Below, in pieces: positions 37,687 to 45,065 of a DNA stretch of 64,000 nucleotides. How positions within the stretch are numbered: position 1 is the stretch's first letter; every line of letters starts with the position of its first letter. The stretch spans positions 1-64,000 of the forward strand of contig UQTE01000009.1 of assembly GCA_900543805.1 (NCBI GenBank), given 5' to 3'. The DNA is from an uncultured Sutterella sp. Lineage in GTDB: Bacteria > Pseudomonadota > Gammaproteobacteria > Burkholderiales > Burkholderiaceae_F. The notes below the pieces were generated by a model, which was not told the DNA's origin, ran no database searches, and saw only the letters and a list, made by a program, of their open reading frames with translations. The position numbers were made by a program, and so were the translations under genes.

Positions 37687-38684
37687 CGAACATCGACAAA
37701 GTCGGATCCGCCGGATTCGATCCCTCGGTCACTTTCACGGATCCCCTCTCGAGGCTTGCGAACCGCACGCTCGAGGACGTTCCCCCCGCCGCGGACGGGA
37801 AAACCGTCCCCCCCTCGGACCTTCCGACGCTTGAAGCGCCCGCGCACGCCCTGTCCATCGAGCGGCTCGTCGCGGCGATCGGAAACGAAATGCGCCGTCA
37901 GGGCGTTCGAGAAGGACTCGACGCGATTGACTCGCAGGCGCAGGAGATCGATCAGAAGTACTCGGAAAAGCTCGCGGAAATCGCCAAGGAAATCGACAAG
38001 AAGGAAAACCAGTCGATCTGGGACAAGATCTGCAAGGTCTTTCGCTGCATCGGCATGGCGCTCGGCTTCATCGCCTCGATCGCGACCATCGCGGCGGGCT
38101 CGGCCATGGGGAACCCGGCCCTGATCGTCGCGGGCGTCGCCGCCCTTCTTCTCACGATCGACAGCGTCGTATCGGAAGCGACGGGCGGCAAAGTCAGCCT
38201 TTCGGCCGGATTTACGGAACTCGGCAAAGTCTTCGGCCTGAGCGACAACACCGCGAAATGGTTCGGCTTCGGCATGAACATGGCGCTCACGGTCGCGGCC
38301 GTCGCGATCAGTTTCGGCGGCGCCGCGGCGAGTTCGGCCGCCTCGGCCTTGAGGGGCGCGACCGACCTCGGCGCCAAGCTTCTCAACATCACGAGCAAGG
38401 CTTCGGTCGTCACCAACATCGGCCAGGGCGTCGTCGGCGTCGGCACGGGCGTCTCGAACGCCGTGCTCGCTTCGATCAACTACGACATCGAACAGATCAA
38501 GGCGCGCAAGGTCGACATCGAAGCCATCCTCGAGCGCATGCGCGCCGACATGGAAACCTCCGAAGAGTTCGTCGAGCACGAACTCGAGGTTGCCAACGAC
38601 CTTATGGAAAAGGTGACGGAAATTTCGCAAAACTGCGCCCAAACGACCGCCGCCGTTCTGACGAACGCACCCGCCACGGCGTAA
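37683..38684 (+). CDS. sctE: Major translocator SctE (YopB/BopB type)
   Basis: A 333-residue secreted pore protein. A coiled-coil region (about 75-115, QEIDQKYSEKLAEIAKEIDK) precedes two hydrophobic segments, roughly residues 120-160 (LGFIASIATIAAGSAMG ...) and 195-225 (MALTVAAVAISFGGAAASS), the hallmark two-helix hairpin of YopB, IpaB and BopB. It lacks a signal peptide. It inserts into the host membrane with the next gene's product and is kept soluble by the SycD chaperones. Confidence 0.9.
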   Translation: MTNIDKVGSAGFDPSVTFTDPLSRLANRTLEDVPPAADGKTVPPSDLPTLEAPAHALSIERLVAAIGNEMRRQGVREGLDAIDSQAQEIDQKYSEKLAEIAKEIDKKENQSIWDKICKVFRCIGMALGFIASIATIAAGSAMGNPALIVAGVAALLLTIDSVVSEATGGKVSLSAGFTELGKVFGLSDNTAKWFGFGMNMALTVAAVAISFGGAAASSAASALRGATDLGAKLLNITSKASVVTNIGQGVVGVGTGVSNAVLASINYDIEQIKARKVDIEAILERMRADMETSEEFVEHELEVANDLMEKVTEISQNCAQTTAAVLTNAPATA

Positions 38685-38697
38685 GAAGGAGACCGAC

Positions 38698-39366
38698 ATG
38701 ATTGATTCCATCCGCAACGCCCCCATAAGCGCAATGAACGCTCCCGTCGTCGGGGGCAAGCAGTCGACCGAAAAGACGGGCTCTTCGTCGGAGTTCACGC
38801 TGCCGCCGCTTACGGCCGCCTCCGCGAGCCTCGGAAGCGCCCTTCTCGCCAAGATTTCGGAAATCAGCGAAGAGCAGCGGCGCGCCAACGCCATGGTCCG
38901 CGCCGAGCAGACGGTCGCGACGGTGAACAAGCTCCACGATCAGGCCGAAGAAATCCGCAGTCAGGCGACGGCCGCGTTCGCGTGTTCGATCTGTTCCTCG
39001 ATCATCTCGATCGGCGCCTCGGTCCTCTCGATCGCGGGCACCGGCAAAGCCATGTCGGACGCCGCAAAAATCAACGACGCGGCCGAACGCGCGGCGTCGC
39101 TCACGGCGATGACCCAGCGCGTCGGAGCGGTTGCCGAATCGGTTCAGGGCACCGCAAAGATGTTCAGCGCCGGGGAAACTTTGGCGACGGGCATCGGCCA
39201 GGCGGCGCAGACCCACATTCAGGCCGAAATCGAAATGCTTCGCGCCTCGACCGAAGAGGTCAACGAATTGATCGACGCGCTTCGCGAAGTCGTCGACAAG
39301 GCGACGAGCGCCCAGGACGCCATCCAACAGTCGGAAAACCAGGCGCGCACCCGCATTCTCGGGTAA
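38698..39366 (+). CDS. sctB: Minor translocator SctB (YopD/BopD type)
   Basis: A 222-residue protein with one hydrophobic segment (about residues 95-115, SICSSIISIGASVLSIAG) and an amphipathic, coiled-coil-forming C-terminus, as in YopD and BopD. It follows SctE by 13 bases with AAGGAGAC before the ATG. It completes the translocation pore and may, like YopD, also have a regulatory role. Confidence 0.86.
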   Translation: MIDSIRNAPISAMNAPVVGGKQSTEKTGSSSEFTLPPLTAASASLGSALLAKISEISEEQRRANAMVRAEQTVATVNKLHDQAEEIRSQATAAFACSICSSIISIGASVLSIAGTGKAMSDAAKINDAAERAASLTAMTQRVGAVAESVQGTAKMFSAGETLATGIGQAAQTHIQAEIEMLRASTEEVNELIDALREVVDKATSAQDAIQQSENQARTRILG

Positions 39367-39376
39367 ATTCAGCCGA

Positions 39377-39416
39377 CCGGAACGCCGTGCGCGGATTCTG
39401 CGCGCACGGACGCCCG
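39377..39416 (+). terminator. Hairpin between translocon genes and kinase gene
   Basis: CCGTGCGCG (39385-39393) pairs perfectly with CGCGCACGG (39401-39409), and an outer CCGG/CCGG arm extends the stem. A T5 run follows at about ten bases distance. It may be a partial terminator that lowers expression of the genes after sctB, or an mRNA end. Confidence 0.4.
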
Positions 39417-39460
39417 GCCGATCCTTTTTCAGGGCACCCGCCCCTCACGCGAGACAGACC

Positions 39461-42400
39461 ATGACCGGCATCGACGCACTGAGCGGACAAAACCGCATCA
39501 ACGCTGATCTTCTCATTGATCACAGCGTAAACCTCGACGAACTCGCTCCGACGCACTTCTCGACGGCCACTAAGGTCATCCTCGGGATCTTTACGCTCGG
39601 GATCGGCGCAATCGCGCTCGCCATCGTCGAGCATGTCAGCAAATCCCATCAGGCGGCGCTCGCCCAAGACATCATCAACCTCAAGGACGAGCTCTCCCGC
39701 CTCTCCGTGAACCAGCTGCACATGGTCATGGTCGGCGGGAAAAAGGTCACTCTCGAGCAGACTCAGGTCGACGGGCCCCTCTGGGTCTCCTTCGAAGAGG
39801 GCGGACAGGTCCACCGGATCCAATCCAACTACAACCCCGCGTCGCTCGTCGACCGCCTTGAGAACGACATGGTTTCGCACCTCGAGTTCTACGGACGCGA
39901 CGAAGCCGTCCGGATTCTCTCTCGGGAGAGCGCCCTTCTTCCTCCCGACGAAGCCCTTTCGACCCATTCGAGCCGTCTGCGGGAACTTTCCCTCCTGACG
40001 CTCGAGGGAACGCTCGGCTACCGCCCGGCGGACCTCAGCACGACGAGCACGAAGCTTCTCGCGCAGTTCGCGATCTCCGCCGCGTGCGGACACCTGCGTA
40101 CCGAAGAGGACGTGCAGTATCTTCTCGACACGATCGGCAACGCGCAGCGCATCAACGACGAAGAGGTGCTCGAACTCCTCGCGCAACTCGACGGCGAGAT
40201 CGTCGCCTCGGGCCGCGAGAGCGTCGACCGCGTCGTGCGCACGGACGTGCTGCGCGCGGGCGAACCGAAGGCCGACGCGGCGAGCGACCCGGGCGCCGCG
40301 ACGCGGCAGCTCCTCGCGGACCTCATTCTCAACCGCGAGACGGACATCGTCGACCGCTACGCCGAGCAGCCCGGCGAACGCGTCCGCCACACGCTTCTCG
40401 CGCACGTCGACACGATCGCGCATCTCATCAAGGATCCGTCGGGACTCCAATCGCTCCCCGCGCCCCTTCGCCCGGCCGTGGAAGACTTCATCGACTCCTA
40501 TCGGTCGAACCTCGCCGCGAACGTCGCCCTCTCTCTTCTGCCGGAAGCCACGATTGCCGAGCAGTTGCGCGGGGTTCTCTCCGATCCCTCGAACGCCGTG
40601 GTGAATCAGCGCACCTACGCGCAGCTCGAGCTCAACATCGGCGAAATGACGACGCGGGCCGCGTCGGAGATTCAGGAGACCGTCCGCCGGGAGTTCGCCA
40701 ACCTCATGGCCGACCGCGCTGGGGACGGCGCCCCGGCGGCCGACGCCAAGCCCGAACCCGCTCGCGGCACGGTCGAGTGGCTCGACTACAAACTCACGAA
40801 GAGCGGCGTCGACCTCGAGAGCGACGGCTACGGCCGCTTCATGCGGCTCGTCCTTGACCGCTACTTCGAAGACATGCCCGAGATCGATCAGCGCGCCATG
40901 CTGAGTTCGATGCTGCGCTTCGCGCCCGACGACGCCTCGCCCGGCCAGCTTCTCGGGGCGCTCCTCAAGGGCGCGGGCCCCATCATGCAGAAGATGCTCC
41001 AGGGCCTCAACGTCGCCGGAATGGATCCCACCTTCCGCGAGGCGCTTCAGGACATGAAGAGCAACCTTGCCCCGATTCCGGAAAACGTCGTGAAGGCCCA
41101 TCTCCTTCACATGGTCGAAAGTTCGCACGGTCAGATCCGCTCGATCGACGTAACGCGCTCTTTGGGCGCGGCCTCCGTCGGACAGGCGCTGCTCTGCAAC
41201 ATGACGCTTGCCGACGGCTCGACCCGCGAAGTGGTGATCAAGATTCTTCGTCCCGACGCCAAGGCCCGCGCGCAGCGGGAAGCGGAGATCTTCCGCTCGG
41301 CCGCCCGCCGGGTAAACGGCATGCCCGTCACGTTCGAGGGGCAGCTCGCCCGCATCATGGACGAACTCGATCTGCGCATCGAAGCCGAAAACATCCGAAA
41401 GGGTCAGATCTACAACCTCAAGCCGGTCAACGGGAATCCCCCCGCCATCGCGAGCATGTCGCTCAACGAGTTCGTCGAACCCACGGCCAACACGCTCGTC
41501 ATCGACAAGGCGCCCGGCCAGACGGTCGACAAGTATCTCGCGGACGTGGGCCGAAAGCTCGACGCCCTCATCGATCCGCTCGCCGCCACCGGAGACGCGC
41601 CTGCGGGGCGCGTGCGCACGTGGACCCACGAGCGAATCAGTCAGGAGGACTCGCTTGAGCGGCAGCGCCAGCTCCTCGAACTTCATCACGAACTCTACGT
41701 GAGCTATCAGCTCCTCGCCCACTTCGCCAAGCAGTGGGTGACGGAGGGGATTTTCGGGAAGGGCTTCTACCACGGCGACCTCCACGCCGGGAACATGATG
41801 ATCGACAAGGAACGCCTCACCGTGATCGACTTCGGCAACGCCACGACCCTCGGGGAGCAGGAACAGACGGAGGTGACCCGCATGGTGGCCGCGGCCGCCG
41901 CCCGCGATTCGAAGCTCTTTCTCGAAGGCTACCGCGGACTCCTGAGCGACCGCGGCAAGGTGGTCTTCAAGCAGAAGGAAGCCGAAATCCGTGCGGTGGT
42001 GGACGACGTTCTTCGCTGCGGCACCGTTGAAGACACCGCCAAGCGCATTGCGGTGCTCCTCACCGAGCTCCAAAAGCTCGGCCTCGAACTCCCCGCGCCG
42101 ATCTTCAACTTCTCGCAGTGCCAGATGCGTCTGCAGGGCGCGATGGAGGAGATGGCGGGGCTCTTCGAGAGAATCCGCACGGCCTTCTTCAAGGCGGGCG
42201 GCCACGCCGAAGTCTTCGAAATGCTCGATCCCCTCGCGCTCGGCTGGCGCATTTCCGAATCCGAAGGCTTCGTCGGAACCCTCCACGGCTACCAGCAAGT
42301 TCGGGACGCCACCGACGCGCCCTTCGCGGCGACGACCGACCCCGACGAATTCGGTCTGACGAGCGTCGTCGAACAAAGTTTCGCCAAGGTCTTCAAGGAG

Positions 42401-42721
42401 GGGCCCAATTCCGACGTCTGGAAGGCGAACAAGGAATTCATGTGGCCTTATGCGCCGCACTACGAAGCCTACGCCACCAACCTCGGAGCGGGCGACCGCG
42501 AGGCGGCGCTCTCGCTCGTGAGGAGCTGCGCCACGGCGCACAACTCGCAGCAGGCGTCGCTCTACGGCACGATGTGCCGGCACGCGGACGTGATGTTCCG
42601 GGAAAATCCGCCGTCCTTCTTCGACATCATGTCGCTCGTCATCGAGCAGCACCTGAAGTCGGCCGTCTCGCGTCTGGGCTTCAGGGCGTCCTACCGCTAC
42701 AGCCACAGCGACGTGTTCTGA
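39461..42721 (+). CDS. ABC1/UbiB-type kinase-domain protein, candidate T3SS effector
   Basis: This 1086-residue protein lies between the translocator and gatekeeper genes, where effectors or regulators occur. Residues ~560-830 carry the motif set of ABC1/ADCK/UbiB atypical kinases: an A-rich loop LGAASVGQ at 568-575, the lysine in VVIKIL (Lys594), an E-x-D motif DELDLRIEAE (634-642), the catalytic loop HGDLHAGN (771-778) and metal-binding VIDFG (788-792). Near the N-terminus is one hydrophobic segment (~32-52). The first 550 residues match nothing that I know. Housekeeping UbiB has about 540 residues and sits with ubi genes, unlike this. Secretion into host cells is inference. Confidence 0.75.
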   Translation: MTGIDALSGQNRINADLLIDHSVNLDELAPTHFSTATKVILGIFTLGIGAIALAIVEHVSKSHQAALAQDIINLKDELSRLSVNQLHMVMVGGKKVTLEQTQVDGPLWVSFEEGGQVHRIQSNYNPASLVDRLENDMVSHLEFYGRDEAVRILSRESALLPPDEALSTHSSRLRELSLLTLEGTLGYRPADLSTTSTKLLAQFAISAACGHLRTEEDVQYLLDTIGNAQRINDEEVLELLAQLDGEIVASGRESVDRVVRTDVLRAGEPKADAASDPGAATRQLLADLILNRETDIVDRYAEQPGERVRHTLLAHVDTIAHLIKDPSGLQSLPAPLRPAVEDFIDSYRSNLAANVALSLLPEATIAEQLRGVLSDPSNAVVNQRTYAQLELNIGEMTTRAASEIQETVRREFANLMADRAGDGAPAADAKPEPARGTVEWLDYKLTKSGVDLESDGYGRFMRLVLDRYFEDMPEIDQRAMLSSMLRFAPDDASPGQLLGALLKGAGPIMQKMLQGLNVAGMDPTFREALQDMKSNLAPIPENVVKAHLLHMVESSHGQIRSIDVTRSLGAASVGQALLCNMTLADGSTREVVIKILRPDAKARAQREAEIFRSAARRVNGMPVTFEGQLARIMDELDLRIEAENIRKGQIYNLKPVNGNPPAIASMSLNEFVEPTANTLVIDKAPGQTVDKYLADVGRKLDALIDPLAATGDAPAGRVRTWTHERISQEDSLERQRQLLELHHELYVSYQLLAHFAKQWVTEGIFGKGFYHGDLHAGNMMIDKERLTVIDFGNATTLGEQEQTEVTRMVAAAAARDSKLFLEGYRGLLSDRGKVVFKQKEAEIRAVVDDVLRCGTVEDTAKRIAVLLTELQKLGLELPAPIFNFSQCQMRLQGAMEEMAGLFERIRTAFFKAGGHAEVFEMLDPLALGWRISESEGFVGTLHGYQQVRDATDAPFAATTDPDEFGLTSVVEQSFAKVFKEGPNSDVWKANKEFMWPYAPHYEAYATNLGAGDREAALSLVRSCATAHNSQQASLYGTMCRHADVMFRENPPSFFDIMSLVIEQHLKSAVSRLGFRASYRYSHSDVF

Positions 42722-42733
42722 CGGAGTGCATCC

Positions 42734-43846
42734 ATGGCGATCGAAGGCATTCACAACCCCTTTGCCGCGGGCTTCAACGCGACCGCGGCCGCGCACGGCA
42801 CCGAAGGGCCGCACGGACTCTTCATGGGTCACGCGGTGAAGGTGGAGGCGACCCCCGAAAAGCTCCTCGCCGACGCGGCGGAAGAAATCGGCTTTGCGCT
42901 CGACAAGACGCAGGACTACGAAATCAGCCGCCGCAAGGAGCGCAACGCCGCGAGGATTTCGGAAGAGGTGCTTGCGCGCTACCGCGCCCACCTCGAAGAG
43001 GCGGGCAAGTCGGAGGCGATGCATTCGACGATCGAGTCGCTCAAGCACGCCGCCGACGCCAAGAGTTTCCGGCAGGCGCTCGAAGAGGCCTTCCCGGATC
43101 CGGCCGACGCCTGGGCAGTGCTCGAGGCCGCCCGCGAAGCCTTCGCCGAGGATCCGGCCGTCTCGAACGACCAAACGGCGACGCTCGAGCGCGTCCGGGA
43201 GGAGTTCTTTGCGCAGAACCGCCGCGACATCGCGCTCGGCATGCGCGGCGCCGTCACGGGCCTTGACTTCGGGGACCTCGACGGCGCCTCGGCGCTCGGA
43301 AGTCTCTACCGCGACACGGTGGGCGAATTCACCGACGTGAACGAGGTCTATTCCGACATCTCCGCTCGCTACGGCGAGAAGTTCGACAAGGCCATGGACT
43401 TTCTCTTCGCGGCGATCAGCGCCGACATCGAAAGCGCCGCGCCGAGTCTCGAGATCACGCAGCTCGAATCCGTGCACAGGAAGCTCGGCGAAGTGCGTCT
43501 GACGCGAAGCGCCCACATCCTCTGCACGGAGGTGCTCAACCGCTGGAAGGACGTTCACGGAGGCGTCACGACGCTCACGCCCATGAGTCTTCTGGGCGAA
43601 ATCGTGGCGCTTCGCAGGCAGCCCTTCGTCGGCGCGAATCAGATCGACGACATCGCAAGGAAGGCCAATCCCGTCGACATCGAGCACGAAGTGCTCTTTC
43701 TGCAGGAATTCTTCCGCGCGGTGCGGGACCTTCCCGTGGAATTCTTCCCGGACGACGTCCACCGCCGGCAGCTTGTCGACGCCGTGCAGACGTCGCTTGA
43801 CGGCGCCATCGAACGCGAAGACGAATGGCTCGCTTCACAAGAATGA
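42734..43846 (+). CDS. sctW: T3SS gatekeeper SctW (YopN-TyeA type)
   Basis: A 370-residue helical protein in the place of yopN, 12 bases after the kinase gene and just before a SycN-like chaperone and sctX-sctY-sctV. The N-terminus is polar, followed by helical repeats. The last ~90 residues (SLLGEIVALRRQPFVGANQI ... LPVEFFPDD) match the TyeA-like C-terminal domain, so YopN and TyeA functions appear fused as in MxiC and InvE. It blocks effector export until the translocon is in place and interacts with SctV. Confidence 0.85.
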   Translation: MAIEGIHNPFAAGFNATAAAHGTEGPHGLFMGHAVKVEATPEKLLADAAEEIGFALDKTQDYEISRRKERNAARISEEVLARYRAHLEEAGKSEAMHSTIESLKHAADAKSFRQALEEAFPDPADAWAVLEAAREAFAEDPAVSNDQTATLERVREEFFAQNRRDIALGMRGAVTGLDFGDLDGASALGSLYRDTVGEFTDVNEVYSDISARYGEKFDKAMDFLFAAISADIESAAPSLEITQLESVHRKLGEVRLTRSAHILCTEVLNRWKDVHGGVTTLTPMSLLGEIVALRRQPFVGANQIDDIARKANPVDIEHEVLFLQEFFRAVRDLPVEFFPDDVHRRQLVDAVQTSLDGAIEREDEWLASQE

Positions 43847-43857
43847 GGACCCTCTAA

Positions 43858-44235
43858 ATGTTGGAACGCGAACTTGCGGATTTCGGCGCCCGCATCGGAA
43901 TTCCGAACCTCGCCTGGGGCGAGGGAGACGCCCTTACGCTCACCTTCGACGACCTGGGCTCGCTCACGCTCGCCTGCCCGAAGTCCGAAGAGGACGACTT
44001 TCTTCTCACCTTCTCGCGTCCCGCGCGGCCCGACGAAGCCCGCCGCGCCTTTTGGGCGTTTCTTCGTGCCGCGCACTGGACCTCTCGTCAGCCCTACGCC
44101 CTCGCGGCGGGGATGCATAATGACCGCTGGATTCTTGGGATCAAACTTCCCCTCGCCCGCGTGAGCGGCGCCGAACTCGAAAGCGCGCTTCGGCATCTTC
44201 TTCAACTCGAGACGTCCCTTTTTGAAGGCCGCTGA
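43858..44235 (+). CDS. SycN-like class I chaperone
   Basis: A 125-residue CesT-fold protein (N-terminal helix ERELADFGARIGIPNL, strands ALTLTFDDLGSLTLAC, C-terminal helix SALRHLLQLETSLFE). The order sctW-chaperone-sctX-sctY-sctV repeats Yersinia yopN-tyeA-sycN-yscX-yscY-yscV. It therefore probably forms, with the YscB-like protein at 34837, a heterodimer on the N-terminus of SctW. Confidence 0.8.
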   Translation: MLERELADFGARIGIPNLAWGEGDALTLTFDDLGSLTLACPKSEEDDFLLTFSRPARPDEARRAFWAFLRAAHWTSRQPYALAAGMHNDRWILGIKLPLARVSGAELESALRHLLQLETSLFEGR

Positions 44236-44252
44236 TTTTCTCCGCACGAACC

Positions 44253-44621
44253 ATGCCCTCACGCATCGACTCGCTACTCAATCCTTCGATCGGCATCGCC
44301 GATCTTTTGCCCATGCCCGACGCCGCGGCGCTCCCCGAGGCGCGCGACCTCGGCACGAACCTCCTGCAGGAATCGGGCCTTGAGAACCTCTTTCGCACGG
44401 CGAACAGCCGCTCGGCCCTCGAAGCCCTTCTCTGCCCCGACATCGGCGACGGGTCGCTCGTGAGTCCCGAAATCTTCGAGGCGGACCTTCACGCGCTTCT
44501 CGAAAAGCTTCGCAAAAGCGAAAACCCGAAGATTCAGGCGCTCGTTCGCGAAGAAATCGAACCGCTCCTGCAGAACGGTCTTCTTCTCACCGCCTACCGC
44601 AATCTGATGCTCGGAGGTTGA
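44253..44621 (+). CDS. sctX: SctX (YscX) export apparatus accessory
   Basis: A 122-residue protein, the same length as Yersinia YscX. The N-terminus (SRIDSLLNPSIGIADLLPM) resembles that of YscX (SRI...IGI..L), and the C-terminus is helical. YscX is secreted, binds YscY and SctV, and is needed for export of early substrates. Its place before sctY and sctV supports the call. SctX and SctY occur only in Ysc-type systems and some relatives, which fixes the family of this injectisome. Confidence 0.82.
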   Translation: MPSRIDSLLNPSIGIADLLPMPDAAALPEARDLGTNLLQESGLENLFRTANSRSALEALLCPDIGDGSLVSPEIFEADLHALLEKLRKSENPKIQALVREEIEPLLQNGLLLTAYRNLMLGG

Positions 44622-44625
44622 CGCC

Positions 44626-45030
44626 GTGACGCAGAACGCTATGCCGAACCTCACCGAGGACGAAAAGAAGACCCTCTCGGTCCTCGCCTTTCTCTTTTTC
44701 CGCATGGGGATGGAAGACCGCGCACGCCGCTTTTACGAAACGATCGCGGAACTGAGCACCCCGGGAACCCCCGACTTCCGCTTCGCCAAGGCGGGGCTTG
44801 CCGCCGCGGCGCTCGAGGCGGGCGACGCCGAAACGGCGCTTCGCGAAGTTCGCGAGGCGCTCGCGGGCGGACCGCTTTCGACGCGCGACGCGACGCTTCA
44901 CTGGCTTCGCTCCCGGGCTCTCTGGGCGCTCGGACGAAAGGAAGAGGCCCGCGCCGCGCGGGAAACCTTCCTTTCGATGCGCGGCGACGCCTTCTCGACC
45001 GAAGACGAAGACGCCGCGAAGGTACAATGA
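44626..45030 (+). CDS. sctY: SctY (YscY) TPR chaperone of SctX
   Basis: A 134-residue TPR-like protein (ARRFYETIAELSTPGTPDFR; ALREVREALAGGPLSTRDAT; HWLRSRALWALGRKEEARAA), agreeing in plan with YscY, which holds YscX and docks on SctV. It starts at GTG five bases after sctX. Confidence 0.8.
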   Translation: MTQNAMPNLTEDEKKTLSVLAFLFFRMGMEDRARRFYETIAELSTPGTPDFRFAKAGLAAAALEAGDAETALREVREALAGGPLSTRDATLHWLRSRALWALGRKEEARAARETFLSMRGDAFSTEDEDAAKVQ

Positions 45031-45065
45031 ACGTTACGCCCTCCACAAGCCAACCCTAGATCAGC

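Noticed and set aside
39461..42721. The kinase-like protein as housekeeping UbiB
   Set aside because: It is about twice the length of UbiB, lies inside the T3SS operon away from ubi genes, and has a large unrelated N-terminal region. Housekeeping function is still formally possible.
39260..43762. A 1500-codon open frame on the minus strand
   Set aside because: It is antisense to the kinase-like and gatekeeper genes, has low-complexity Arg/Glu/Val composition and no domain. High G+C with strong codon bias leaves such shadow frames open.
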